Origin: Opitutus sp. GAS368
GTDB lineage: Bacteria > Verrucomicrobiota > Verrucomicrobiia > Opitutales > Opitutaceae
Direction of reading: 5' to 3'
Assembly: GCA_945871085.1 (NCBI GenBank)
Contig: CAMBVX010000019.1
Location: forward strand, 1-39,180
DNA: 39,180 bases
A program made the translations under genes and the position numbers. The notes beneath the pieces were generated by a model, which was given only the letters and a program-made list of their open reading frames with translations, did not search any database and was not told the origin of the DNA. This document shows, piece by piece, positions 25,016 to 33,300 of this stretch; the first letter of the stretch is position 1; each line of letters begins with the position of its first letter.

Positions 25016-25459
25016 ATGAGCGAATCCTCCTCCTCCCCCACGCGTTGCGAATACACCTACGCATTCCTCCTTATCCGCCTCTGGCTCGGCCTCCGCGCCT
25101 TGTTCGCGGGCCTCGAAAAATTTGAAAAAGGTGGCTCCTACTCGTTCACCGCCTACTACGAAAACATGGGGCGCATGGCCGCCGGCATCACCGGCGCATC
25201 GTTCCTCCCGCTCTGGGCCACCAAGCTCTTCGCCATGAGTATCGGCTACCTCCTCATCGTCGTCGGCGTCACCCTCCTCCTCGGCATCAAAACGCGCCTC
25301 ACGCTCCTCGCCCACGGGCTCCTCTACGTCGCCCTTTCGTTCGGTCTCATGCTGGTGCAGGAAGGCGAAGGCGTCGCGTGGCTCGGTATGCACGTCGCCT
25401 TGGTGATCGGCGGCCTCCTGCTCGTGCAGCATAACCGTCTCGCCCTCGTTCGCGACTAA
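25016..25459 (+). CDS. DoxX-like integral membrane protein
   Basis: The 147-aa protein has four predicted membrane helices: about residues 15-33 (YAFLLIRLWLGLRALFAGLE), 65-83, 85-105 and 120-137. The LRLxxGxxxxxxGxxKF-like pattern RLWLGLRALFAGLEKFEKGG is typical of DoxX/DoxD-related families. The function of such proteins is poorly defined, and they are often linked to redox or membrane stress. The gene lies 32 bases upstream of the Gfo/Idh oxidoreductase on the same strand and could be co-transcribed with it. There is no Shine-Dalgarno; an A-rich run precedes the ATG. Confidence 0.7.
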   Translation: MSESSSSPTRCEYTYAFLLIRLWLGLRALFAGLEKFEKGGSYSFTAYYENMGRMAAGITGASFLPLWATKLFAMSIGYLLIVVGVTLLLGIKTRLTLLAHGLLYVALSFGLMLVQEGEGVAWLGMHVALVIGGLLLVQHNRLALVRD

Positions 25460-25491
25460 CCGGGCCCGGCCCCAACGCCCACCCACCCGCC

Positions 25492-26877
25492 ATGTCCGAC
25501 CTTCCCTCCTCTCTCTTCACTCGCCGCGATTTCCTGAGCACGAGCGCCAAGCTCGGAGCCTTTATCGCCGCCGCTCCCTACGTCGCCCGCGGTGCCGACG
25601 GCACGGGTTCCGATCAAGTCAACGTGGCTGTTATCGGCTGCGGTGAACAGGGCCGCATCCTCATCAATGCCGCGCTGAAAATCCCCGGCGTCCGTTTTAA
25701 GGCCGTCTGCGATATCTGGCCCGTCAATCGCAACTACGCCGAAAACATCCTGAAGAAATTCGGCCACGACCCGAAGCCCTTCGAGGATTACCGCGAACTC
25801 CTCGCCACCGTGAAGGATATCGACGCCGTGATCATCGCGACGCCGGATTTCAAGCACGCCGAGCACACCGTCGCCGCCCACAAGGCGGGCAAACACGTTT
25901 ACTGCGAGAAACTCATGTCCAACACCGTGGAAGGTGCCCGGTCCATGGTGGTCGCCGCCCGCGAATCCAAAAAGCTTCTACAATTGGGCCACCAACGCCG
26001 CAGCAATCCTCGCTACCAACACGCGAAGGATAAAATCGTCACCGGCAACCGCCTCCTCGGCCGGATCACGAACATTACTGGTGAGTGGCACCGTGCCGTC
26101 TCCGCCGACCTCGGCTTCCCCGCTGGCAAAGGCCTCTCGGACGCCAAACTCGCCGAATACGGCTACGCCAACATGCACGAGTTTCGCAATTGGCGTTGGT
26201 TCAAAAAATACGCCGGCGGCCCCATGTCCGATCTCGGTGCCCACCAAATCGACGTCTATAATTGGATGCTCGGCGTCAATCCCCGCACCTGTATGGCCAG
26301 CGGCGGCGTCGATTATTACAAGACCCACGAGTGGTATGATAACGCGATCGCCATCTTCGAATATCCCACCACCGAAGGCATCGTCCGCGCCACCTACAAC
26401 GTGCTCACCACCACGAGCGCCGGCGGCGGCTATCATGAGTATTTTATGGGCGATGAAGGCGCGTTGAAGATTTCCGAAAATCCGAAGGCGACCAAGCTCT
26501 ACCGCGAAGCCCGCGCCCCCGAGTGGGACGAGTGGACCACCAAGGGCGTCGTCGCCGCTCCGCTGTCCGGTGAAGGCGCTCCGCCTCCGGTCAAGCCGTG
26601 GGAAAAAGTGGGCGTCAAAAAACTCGGCGGCCCATCCAAGGCCACCGTCGACGTCCGCGAAACCGCCGCGCTCTCCGCGTGGGACATCCCCGTCACCCTC
26701 GACAAGGCGATCCACCAGCCCCACCTCGAAAATTTCTTCGACGCGATCCGCAAGGGCACCCCCCTCAACTGTCCCGGAGAATCCGCGTTTGCCACCGCCG
26801 TCACCATTCTCAAGATCAACGAAGCCGTCGCCGCGCAAAAGACTCTCACGTTTGCACCCGGTGATTTCATCGCCTGA
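25492..26877 (+). CDS. Tat-exported Gfo/Idh/MocA family oxidoreductase
   Basis: This is a second predicted exported NAD(P)-dependent dehydrogenase. The 461-aa protein begins MSDLPSSLFTRRDFLSTSAK, a twin-arginine signal cut near ARGAD. The Rossmann segment VNVAVIGCGEQGRILINAAL follows, then VIIATPDFKHAEHTVAAHKA. The usual EKP signature reads CEKLMSNTVEGAR: the lysine is kept but Pro is replaced by Leu. The C-terminal domain includes GGPMSDLGAHQIDVYNWMLG with the catalytic-type histidine. It shares only family-level similarity with the oxidoreductase at 4803-6257. The substrate is unknown, probably a sugar or sugar acid. The next gene follows after 29 bases. Confidence 0.9.
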   Translation: MSDLPSSLFTRRDFLSTSAKLGAFIAAAPYVARGADGTGSDQVNVAVIGCGEQGRILINAALKIPGVRFKAVCDIWPVNRNYAENILKKFGHDPKPFEDYRELLATVKDIDAVIIATPDFKHAEHTVAAHKAGKHVYCEKLMSNTVEGARSMVVAARESKKLLQLGHQRRSNPRYQHAKDKIVTGNRLLGRITNITGEWHRAVSADLGFPAGKGLSDAKLAEYGYANMHEFRNWRWFKKYAGGPMSDLGAHQIDVYNWMLGVNPRTCMASGGVDYYKTHEWYDNAIAIFEYPTTEGIVRATYNVLTTTSAGGGYHEYFMGDEGALKISENPKATKLYREARAPEWDEWTTKGVVAAPLSGEGAPPPVKPWEKVGVKKLGGPSKATVDVRETAALSAWDIPVTLDKAIHQPHLENFFDAIRKGTPLNCPGESAFATAVTILKINEAVAAQKTLTFAPGDFIA

Positions 26878-26906
26878 TTTCGAAACCACCCTCACCGATC
26901 CTTCCC

Positions 26907-27569
26907 ATGAAACGTTCCCGTCTGTCCCTCCTTCTCGCCCTCATCGCGCTCACGAGCGCGGCCCAAGCCGCGGATCAAGTTCCGCTCAAACTTGAGCTGC
27001 CCAAGCCGCTCTTCGCCGGCACCCCGCGCCCGATCCAGCTCCCCAACCTGGAGAAACCCCGCACCGGCAAGCGTCCTGACCTCATGGTCCCCGCCGGCAC
27101 CGTCAATCTCTCCAAAGGCAAGACCGTCACCAGCAGTGACGCCCTCCCCGTCATCGGCGAGCTCACGTTCCTCACCGATGGCGACAAGTCCGGCACGGAC
27201 GGCACCTACGTGGAGCTCGGGCCAACCCCCCAATGGGTGCAGCTCGACCTCGGCGCAGCCGCCAAAGTCGCCGCCATCGCTGTTTGGCACTTCCACTCCC
27301 AAGCGCGCGTCTACCACGACGTCGTCGTGCAGGTTTCGAACGACAAAGATTTCAAGACCGGCGTCACGACCGTTTATAACAACGACGACGACAACTCCTC
27401 GAAACTCGGCAAGGGCAAGGATCTCGCCTACATCGAGAACTTCGAAGGCCGCCTCTTCGAAGCCAAGGGCGCCGTCGGTCGCTACGTCCGCCTCTACAGC
27501 AACGGCAACACCTCCGACGAACTGAACCACTACTGCGAAGTCGAAGTTCACGGCTCAGTCGCAAAGTAA
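26907..27569 (+). CDS. Exported discoidin-like (F5/8 type C) carbohydrate-binding protein
   Basis: The 220-aa protein has a clear Sec signal (MKRSRLSLLLALIALTSAAQ, cut at AQA-AD). The mature part contains a jelly-roll-like domain: VNLSKGKTVTSSDALPVIGE, LTDGDKSGTDGTYVELG, PQWVQLDLGAAAKVAAIAVW, and the end VGRYVRLYSNGNTSDELNHY with CEVEVHG. This is the pattern of discoidin/galactose-binding domains. Such proteins bind sugars at the cell surface or periplasm. Position just after the exported oxidoreductase suggests a shared carbohydrate-related role, which is inference. A terminator follows. Confidence 0.75.
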   Translation: MKRSRLSLLLALIALTSAAQAADQVPLKLELPKPLFAGTPRPIQLPNLEKPRTGKRPDLMVPAGTVNLSKGKTVTSSDALPVIGELTFLTDGDKSGTDGTYVELGPTPQWVQLDLGAAAKVAAIAVWHFHSQARVYHDVVVQVSNDKDFKTGVTTVYNNDDDNSSKLGKGKDLAYIENFEGRLFEAKGAVGRYVRLYSNGNTSDELNHYCEVEVHGSVAK

Positions 27570-27596
27570 GCTGTCCCAAAGTTCATCAGATTCGGC

Positions 27597-27625
27597 AAGG
27601 GCGGACGATTTGTCCGCCCTTTCTT
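27597..27625 (+). terminator. Intrinsic terminator after the discoidin-like gene
   Basis: A 10-bp perfect stem (AAGGGCGGAC / GTCCGCCCTT, 5-base loop) is followed by TCTT. It begins 28 bases after the stop codon. It would end the DoxX-oxidoreductase-discoidin transcript before the Agl23-like gene, which starts 26 bases later. Confidence 0.75.
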
Positions 27626-27650
27626 GTGCCCGGACACGACGCACGTCTAA

Positions 27651-29114
27651 ATGCTACCCATGTTCGCCCCCTTTAGTCGCTGGCTGCCCCTTGCGCTTGT
27701 CGCGTTGGCTGCGCTCTGGCTGCGGACCCACGATCTGGCGCGACGTCCGATGCACGCTGACGAAGCCAATCAGGCCATCAAAGTCGGTGACCTGCTCGAA
27801 GACGGTCGCTACGCCTTCGACCCCCGCGACCATCACGGCCCCACGCTCTACTACGCCGCGCTGCCGATCGCTTGGGTCCGTGGCCAAACGACCACTGCCT
27901 CGCTCGACGAAACGACCGTCCGCCTCGTGCCCGCCCTCACCGGGACGCTCGGCGTGCTCCTACTCTTCGCCCTCGCCTCGCCGCTCGGCCACTGGCCCGC
28001 CCTCGCCGCCGCCGCGCTCATGGCCGTGGCCCCCGCATCCGTTTACTACAGCCGTTACTTCGTCCAAGAAACTCTGCTCGTCACGTTCACCCTCGCCGCC
28101 CTCCTCTGTGCCCAACGCTGGTGGCGCACCGGACACCCGTCATGGGCCATCGCCGCCGGCGTGTGGGCGGGCTTCATGCAAGCGACCAAAGCGAGCGCGC
28201 CACTCTTCGCCGCGTCCGCGCTCATCGCCCTCGCCATCGTGGTCCGCGCACGCCCTGCCTCCACCCGTCTCGCCCGCGACCTCGCCCTCGCCCTCTCCTC
28301 CGCGCTCGTCGTCGCCGCACTCTTCTATTCCTCGTTCGGCACGCACCTCGCCGGCCTGCGCGACGCCATCGCCACCTACACGCACGCCTCCGGCCGCGCG
28401 GCCGCCGGCACCAGCGGACACGAAAAACCCTTCTGGTATTATCTGAGCCTCTTCGGCTGGCACCGCGCAGGCGGCCTGCTCTGGCAACAACTCGCCTTCT
28501 CCCTCCTCGCCGCCGCCGGCTTCCTCGTCGCGTTGGCCAAGCACCAAAAAATTCTCCGCTGGGCCGCCCTCTACACATTGCTCGTCGTCGTCGCCGTCTC
28601 GCTCACGCCCTACAAAACTCCCTGGCACGCCGTGCACCTCGTGCCTGGTTTCGCCCTCCTCGCCGCCGGCGCGCTGGCCGCCCTCCCGTTCCGTCCGCTG
28701 GCCGTGGCCGTCGCCGCCTGTGCGCTCGCGCTGCAACTCACTCAAACCAACCTCGCCGCCTTCCTCCGTCCCGCCGACGCCCGCAATCCCTACGCCTACG
28801 TCCACAGTTCGCCCGATGTCCGCAAGCTCCCCTCCCTCGCCGCCGCCGCGCTCGCCCGCGCCCCCACCGGCACGATCCGCGTGATCAGTGAAGAATACTG
28901 GCCGCTCCCGTGGTATCTGCGCGCCGTTCCTGCAGCCTCCGTCGGCTACTGGTCCTCACCGCCCGCCGATTGCGACGGTGCCCTCGTCATCGCCTCGGCC
29001 ACGCACGCCGTCGCCGTGCGCGCCCGTCTCCGCGGCGACTACCACGAATCCTATCTCGGCCTTCGCCCCGGTTTCCTCTGCGTCGTGTTCACGCCTGTCA
29101 CCACCGTCCCATGA
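27651..29114 (+). CDS. GT39-like membrane protein of the Agl23/TIGR03663 type
   Basis: The 487-aa protein has about ten membrane segments. Its N-terminal periplasmic loop (RRPMHADEANQAIKVGDLLE) and DPRDHHGPTLYYAALPIAWV carry the Asp-Glu and HGP motifs of lipid-linked glycosyltransferase-like proteins. To my knowledge this loop matches the family called flippase activity-associated protein Agl23 (TIGR03663). A transfer of sugar or a role in a lipid-linked glycan is likely, but the substrate is unknown. Starts at 27651 and 27660 are both possible. The stop overlaps the next gene as ATGA, so it forms an operon with the glycosyltransferase and ApbE-like genes. Confidence 0.75.
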   Translation: MLPMFAPFSRWLPLALVALAALWLRTHDLARRPMHADEANQAIKVGDLLEDGRYAFDPRDHHGPTLYYAALPIAWVRGQTTTASLDETTVRLVPALTGTLGVLLLFALASPLGHWPALAAAALMAVAPASVYYSRYFVQETLLVTFTLAALLCAQRWWRTGHPSWAIAAGVWAGFMQATKASAPLFAASALIALAIVVRARPASTRLARDLALALSSALVVAALFYSSFGTHLAGLRDAIATYTHASGRAAAGTSGHEKPFWYYLSLFGWHRAGGLLWQQLAFSLLAAAGFLVALAKHQKILRWAALYTLLVVVAVSLTPYKTPWHAVHLVPGFALLAAGALAALPFRPLAVAVAACALALQLTQTNLAAFLRPADARNPYAYVHSSPDVRKLPSLAAAALARAPTGTIRVISEEYWPLPWYLRAVPAASVGYWSSPPADCDGALVIASATHAVAVRARLRGDYHESYLGLRPGFLCVVFTPVTTVP

Positions 29115-29812
29115 CGCCGTCCCCGCACTACTCGCTCGTCGTTCCGTTCTACAATGAGGCGGGCAACATTTTCCCGCTCATCGCAACAACCGTCGAAGTC
29201 CTCGCTGCCCTCGGCCGCGACTACGAAATCATTTTGGTTAACGACGGCAGCACCGACGCCACTGCCGCCGAAATCGCCGCCTGTATTGCCCGCTGGCCAC
29301 AATGCCGCGCACTCCACCAACCGCGTAATCTCGGCCAAGCCACCGCCCTCCTCGACGGCCTGCGTTCCGCCCGTGGCGAAATCATCCTCGCCATGGACGG
29401 CGATGGTCAAAACGACCCGCGCGATTTCCCCCTCCTGCTCGCCCCCGTCGCAGCCGGTACCCTCGATGTCGCGTGCGGCTGGCGCCACGACCGCCACGAT
29501 TCCTGGCTCCGCCGGCGCATGTCGCGCCTCGCCAATCTCGTCCGCGGCCGCGTCCTCGGCGATCACCTCCACGACAGCGGCTGCCAACTTCGCGCGATGC
29601 GTCGTGAAGTCGTCGCCTGCCTCTTCCCCTTCGAACTCCTGCAATCGTTCTTCCCCGCCATCGTCGTCGCCGCCGGTTTTCGTCTCGGCGAATTCCGCGT
29701 GCGCCACCACCCGCGCACCCGCGGCGAAGCCAAATACGGCCTCCGCCAACTCTGGCTGCGCCCCACCCTCGCGATGTTCCGCCTCCGCCGCATCCTCCGC
29801 GGCCGCCGATGA
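29111..29812 (+). CDS. Family 2 glycosyltransferase (dolichol-phosphate-mannose-synthase-like)
   Basis: The 233-aa GT2 protein shows SLVVPFYNEAGNIFPLIATT, then IILVNDGSTDATAAEI for nucleotide sugar binding, NLGQATALLDGLRSARGEII and the metal-binding LAMDGDGQNDPRDF. The later segment HDSGCQLRAMRREVV is typical of the polyprenyl-phosphate hexose synthase group. No C-terminal membrane helix is seen, so it should be peripheral. The longer frame from 28910 is rejected, because ATG 29111 overlaps the upstream stop (ATGA) and precedes the conserved strand directly. It could make a lipid-phosphate sugar used by the upstream GT39-like protein. Confidence 0.85.
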   Translation: MTPSPHYSLVVPFYNEAGNIFPLIATTVEVLAALGRDYEIILVNDGSTDATAAEIAACIARWPQCRALHQPRNLGQATALLDGLRSARGEIILAMDGDGQNDPRDFPLLLAPVAAGTLDVACGWRHDRHDSWLRRRMSRLANLVRGRVLGDHLHDSGCQLRAMRREVVACLFPFELLQSFFPAIVVAAGFRLGEFRVRHHPRTRGEAKYGLRQLWLRPTLAMFRLRRILRGRR

Positions 29813-30642
29813 CCTGGCCCGAATTTCACCACGAGGCGATGGCCACCACCTTCGCCATCGTCATCGCCGACCACACCCGCGACTACGCGCGCCAGGCCGC
29901 CGCCGCCGCCTTCCGCGAACTCGACCGCCTCGAAAGCGAACTCAGCCGCTATGTCGAATCCAGTGACATCGCCCGCGCCAACCGCCTCGCCCCCGGCGAA
30001 ACGATTTCCATCGGCGAAGATGCCCTCCACGTCCTGCTCATCGCCGCCGACGCCTCCCTCGCGACCGATCGCGCCTTCGACGCCGCCTACGCCTCGGAGC
30101 GTTTCGCCGATCAACCTGCGGACGCACCCCTCTTCACCCTCGATCCGACCGCCCACACGCTCACGTCGCACACCGCCCGATTGCACCTCGACCTCGGCGC
30201 CGTCGGCAAAGGCTACGCCCTCGACCGCATGGCCGCGCAACTCCACGAGTGGACCATCACCACCGCGTGCCTGCAAAGTGGCGGCAGCACCGCCCTCGCC
30301 CTCGCCCCTCCCGCCGGACACACCGGCTGGCCCATCGGTATCGGCGAAGACGTGACGCACCGGATGCTGGCGCTCACCCATGTCGCTCTCAGTGGTTCCG
30401 GCATCGCCGTCCAAGGCGCCCACCTCATCGATCCCCGCACCGGTGCCCCTTCACCGCGCAGGACCCGCACGTGGGCGCTCGCCCCCACTGCGGCGCTCTC
30501 CGACGCGCTCTCCACGGCTTTTTTCGTTTTCTCTGAAGCTGAGCTCACCGCGTTCTGCGCTGCCCACCCGGAGATCGGCGCGGCCACCGTCGTCTCCGCG
30601 ACGCAGCTGGCCACGCACGGCGCCCTCGTGCCCCCTCGATAG
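29809..30642 (+). CDS. FAD:protein FMN transferase, ApbE-like
   Basis: ApbE proteins covalently attach FMN to threonines of flavoproteins such as Nqr/Rnf subunits. The 277-aa protein has the family core LDLGAVGKGYALDRMAAQL, the glycine-rich TACLQSGGSTALALAPPAG, HVALSGSG, LIDPRTGAPSPRRTRTWAL and LSDALSTAFFVFSEAE. It lacks an N-terminal signal or lipobox, which most exported ApbE proteins have, so it may act in the cytoplasm or be secreted differently. It overlaps the glycosyltransferase gene as ATGA. The link to glycosylation genes is unexplained, and no flavoprotein target gene is in the window. Confidence 0.85.
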   Translation: MTWPEFHHEAMATTFAIVIADHTRDYARQAAAAAFRELDRLESELSRYVESSDIARANRLAPGETISIGEDALHVLLIAADASLATDRAFDAAYASERFADQPADAPLFTLDPTAHTLTSHTARLHLDLGAVGKGYALDRMAAQLHEWTITTACLQSGGSTALALAPPAGHTGWPIGIGEDVTHRMLALTHVALSGSGIAVQGAHLIDPRTGAPSPRRTRTWALAPTAALSDALSTAFFVFSEAELTAFCAAHPEIGAATVVSATQLATHGALVPPR

Positions 30643-30724
30643 CCGCGCCCCGGTCCCATCGGGCAAACCCTGCGGAGCGTTTCGCAAGAACCGGTGAGTC
30701 CGCCGCCGCCGCGTGCCGTAAGAT

Positions 30725-30743
30725 GAGGGTGTCCCCCACCCTC
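30725..30743 (+). promoter_or_regulatory. Hairpin directly before the gltD-like start codon
   Basis: GAGGGTG-TCCCC-CACCCTC is a perfect 7-bp stem ending one base before the ATG at 30745. In RNA it would occupy the ribosome footprint, so it may reduce or regulate initiation. It has no U-run, so it is unlikely to be a terminator. It may also be a chance feature of this GC-rich leader. Confidence 0.3.
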
Positions 30744-30744
30744 C

Positions 30745-32178
30745 ATGTCCTCGGCTAAAAACCCCACCTCGTCAAAATACGCTTGGTCGCTCATCGCCCG
30801 CACCGCGCCCCCCAAACGCGCCGCCGCCGAGCGCGTCGGTGATTTCCACGAAATCTATTCCGAGTTCGACGAGGCGACGGTCCGCGAACAGGCCAGCCGC
30901 TGCATCCAGTGCCCCAATGCCCTCTGCGCCCAGGCCTGTCCGCTTTCCAACCGCATTCCGGAGTGGCTCGCGCTCGCCGCCCAGGGTCAGTTTCTCGAAG
31001 CCGCCGCCCTCTCCCGTTCCACCAGTAATATGCCGGAGATTTGCTCGCGCGTTTGCCCCCAAGAGCGGCTTTGCGAGGGCGCCTGCATCCTCAACTGCAA
31101 GAGCGATCCCGTCGCCATCGGCTCGGTCGAGCGCTTCATCAACGAGTATGCCTTCGCCCACGGTGGCGTGGACGCCACGCCCGCCGCACCCAATGGCCTC
31201 CGCGCGGCCATCATCGGCTCGGGCCCGGCCGGCATGGCCTGTGCCGACGAGCTCGCGCAGCTCGGCTACGCCGTCACCGTCTTCGAGTCGCTGCTGCTAC
31301 CCGGCGGGCTGCTCGTCAACGGCATCCCGGCTTTCAAACTCGAAAAATCCATCGTCGCCCGTCGCATCGATCTCCTCGCGAAACGTGGCGTCGAATTCAA
31401 ACTCGGTGTCGCCATTGGTCGCGATGTTTCGCTCGCGGAACTCCGCCGCACGCACGATGCGGTCTTTCTGGGTCATGGCGCGCAAAAGTCCAAAACCGCC
31501 GGCGTGCCCGGCGAAAATTTCTGCGGCGTCGCCCAAGCGCTCCCGTTCCTGATCGAGAAAAACGTCGACTCCCCACTCGTGGACCTCCCGCCGATCGACG
31601 TCGCGGGGAAACGTGTCGCCGTCCTCGGCGGCGGCGATACCGCGATGGATTGCCTGCGGACCGCCCTGCGCGCCGGTGCCCAATCCGCCGTCTGCCTCTA
31701 CCGTCGCGACTTCGCCAACATGCCCGGCAGCCGCAAAGAATACTACAATGCCCTCGAGGAAGGCGCCGAGTTCCAGTTCCTCACCAATCCGGTGGCGATC
31801 CTCGGCGACGACCACGGCACCGTCACCGGCGTGCGTTGTGTGCGCATGGAGCTCGGCGCACCCGACGCCTCCGGCCGTAGTAAACCACGCGCCGTGCCCG
31901 ACTCCGAATTTGACGCTCCGGTAGATCTCGTCCTCGTCGCCTACGGCTTCGATCCCGTCGCTTTCCCCGAAGACAGCGAATTTTCCGCGATCAAGGTCAA
32001 CGAATGGGGCGGGATCATCGTCGACCGCAACCAGATGACCAGCCTCCCCGGCGTCTTCGCCGGCGGTGATTCTGTGCGCGGCCCCAGCCTCGTGGTCCAC
32101 GCCGTGCGCGACGCCCGCCGTGCCGCCGCCGGCATCCATCGTCAGCTCGCCCCGAAGCTCGCCGCCGTCGCGGTCTGA
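30745..32178 (+). CDS. GltD-like NAD(P)H oxidoreductase (glutamate synthase small-subunit family)
   Basis: The 477-aa protein has the N-terminal Fe-S domain with CIQCPNALCAQACPLSNRIP and CSRVCPQERLCEGACILNCK (8-plus Cys for two [4Fe-4S] clusters). An FAD-binding Rossmann loop follows (AAIIGSGPAGMACADELAQL), then GGLLVNGIPAFKLEK and the NAD(P)H loop KRVAVLGGGDTAMDCLRTAL. The C-terminal FAD contact is GVFAGGDSVRGPSLVVHAV. In glutamate synthase this subunit passes electrons from NADPH to GltB, but gltB is not adjacent. It could act with a distant GltB or another partner, so the gltD symbol is withheld. The length is normal for the family. Confidence 0.88.
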   Translation: MSSAKNPTSSKYAWSLIARTAPPKRAAAERVGDFHEIYSEFDEATVREQASRCIQCPNALCAQACPLSNRIPEWLALAAQGQFLEAAALSRSTSNMPEICSRVCPQERLCEGACILNCKSDPVAIGSVERFINEYAFAHGGVDATPAAPNGLRAAIIGSGPAGMACADELAQLGYAVTVFESLLLPGGLLVNGIPAFKLEKSIVARRIDLLAKRGVEFKLGVAIGRDVSLAELRRTHDAVFLGHGAQKSKTAGVPGENFCGVAQALPFLIEKNVDSPLVDLPPIDVAGKRVAVLGGGDTAMDCLRTALRAGAQSAVCLYRRDFANMPGSRKEYYNALEEGAEFQFLTNPVAILGDDHGTVTGVRCVRMELGAPDASGRSKPRAVPDSEFDAPVDLVLVAYGFDPVAFPEDSEFSAIKVNEWGGIIVDRNQMTSLPGVFAGGDSVRGPSLVVHAVRDARRAAAGIHRQLAPKLAAVAV

Positions 32179-32246
32179 CCATCGCCCCCAGAACACCCCC
32201 ACCCACGGGTGTGATTAAATCTGTGCCAGATCGCGAAAATGACTTT

Positions 32247-32316
32247 GGGTTCGGAGTTCCGCCTTTAGGCGGTTCCGACTCTGCACGTGCCCGCCTGAAG
32301 GCGGAACTCCGAACCC
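32247..32316. repeat. REP-like inverted repeat, type 1
   Basis: Two 26-base arms (32247-32272 and 32291-32316) match with one mismatch around an 18-base loop. The arms contain GGAGTTCCGCCTTTAGGCGG and its complement; the mismatch would be a G-T pair. It lies between the gltD-like gene and the DUF971 gene. No U-run follows, so a terminator role is secondary at best. Confidence 0.7.
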
Positions 32317-32418
32317 GGAGCATTGCGCAAACGAGGCACCCTATTAATCACCCCACCACCCGCTCCCGACAATTAACTGTCCTTCCCCGCGTAAAGAAAC
32401 TTTCCTGTTTCCCGCACC

Positions 32419-32718
32419 ATGCACGCGCCCACCAACCTCCAGCTCATCGGCAATGAAGTCGCCATCGTCTGGGACGACGGTGCGGAGAGCTACGTGACCT
32501 TTGAAAAACTCCGCGCCGGCTCGCCCAGCGCCGCCAACATCGGTGAGACCGACATCCTCGGTAACAAATACGGCGGCGACGGCCCGAAGAAATTCCCCGG
32601 CGTGCGAGTCGTCGGCTGGGCCATCGTCGGCAACTACGCCGTCCGCTTCGATTTCAGCGACGGCCACAATACCGGCCTCTACAGTTACGATTATTTGCGC
32701 CGCCTCGCGGCGACGTGA
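32419..32718 (+). CDS. DUF971 (GBBH-like N-terminal) domain protein
   Basis: The 99-aa protein contains VAIVWDDGAESYVTFEKLRA and RVVGWAIVGNYAVRFDFSDG with NTGLYSYDYLRRL. This is the complete small beta-rich domain also found at the N-terminus of gamma-butyrobetaine hydroxylase. Stand-alone copies are widespread and of unknown function; they often lie near Mrp/ApbC-type Fe-S genes, though none is here. The cysteine and histidine pattern that some relatives use for zinc is not present. It sits alone between two REP-like repeats. Confidence 0.8.
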   Translation: MHAPTNLQLIGNEVAIVWDDGAESYVTFEKLRAGSPSAANIGETDILGNKYGGDGPKKFPGVRVVGWAIVGNYAVRFDFSDGHNTGLYSYDYLRRLAAT

Positions 32719-32746
32719 GTCGATCACCGCGGGCCTGCACGAGTCC

Positions 32747-32819
32747 GAGGTAGGAGCCCGCTTGCGGGCGATTCGCCGACCTTTCATTTTCCCATCGCCT
32801 GCAAGCAGGCTCCTACCTC
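32747..32819. repeat. REP-like inverted repeat, type 2
   Basis: Two 26-base arms (32747-32772 and 32794-32819) match with two mismatches around a 21-base loop. The core is GGTAGGAGCCCGCTTGCGGG and its complement. It strongly resembles the REP family known from Pseudomonas-type genomes (GTAGGAGC...GCAGGC words), which is a family-level statement from memory. It ends 13 bases before the hisI start codon. Confidence 0.7.
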
Positions 32820-32832
32820 CAGTCATTTCACC

Positions 32833-33300
32833 ATGCCCACCTACGTCTTCCCCGCCCGCACCACGACCGCTGACATCGAACTCGGCTCGACGCTGCAGCC
32901 GAAATTCGGCCCCGACGGCCTGATCCCGTGCATCACACAAGACGTGCACACCGGCGAAGTCCTCATGTTCGCGTTCATGAACGCGCAGTCGCTCACGCAC
33001 ACGCTCACGACAAAAAAAGCCACCTACTGGAGCCGCTCGCGCAACAAACTCTGGGTGAAAGGCGAAGAGTCCGGCAACGTGCAGCACCTCCGCGAAGTGC
33101 GCACCGACTGCGACCAAGACGTCCTCCTCATTAAGGTCGAGCAAACCGGCGCCGCCAACGCCAGTTGCCACAACGGCTACAAATCCTGCTTCTACCGCAA
33201 ACTCGACGACGACGTAAACCCCGCCGACCCCGCGTCCTTCAAACTCGCCTTCACGAGCCAGCCCCTCTTCGACCCCGCGACGGTCTATAAGAAAAAGTAG
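32833..33300 (+). CDS. hisI: Phosphoribosyl-AMP cyclohydrolase
   Basis: HisI opens the purine ring of phosphoribosyl-AMP in histidine biosynthesis, using zinc. The 155-aa monofunctional protein shows DGLIPCITQDVHTGEVLMFA, then FMNAQSLTHTLTTKKATYWS and SRSRNKLWVKGEESGNVQHL. The metal site follows: DCDQD for the Asp/Cys ligands, and CHNGYKSCFYRK with two cysteines. No HisE fusion is seen. Other his genes are not in the window. The C-terminal 20 residues extend past the usual domain. Confidence 0.93.
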   Translation: MPTYVFPARTTTADIELGSTLQPKFGPDGLIPCITQDVHTGEVLMFAFMNAQSLTHTLTTKKATYWSRSRNKLWVKGEESGNVQHLREVRTDCDQDVLLIKVEQTGAANASCHNGYKSCFYRKLDDDVNPADPASFKLAFTSQPLFDPATVYKKK

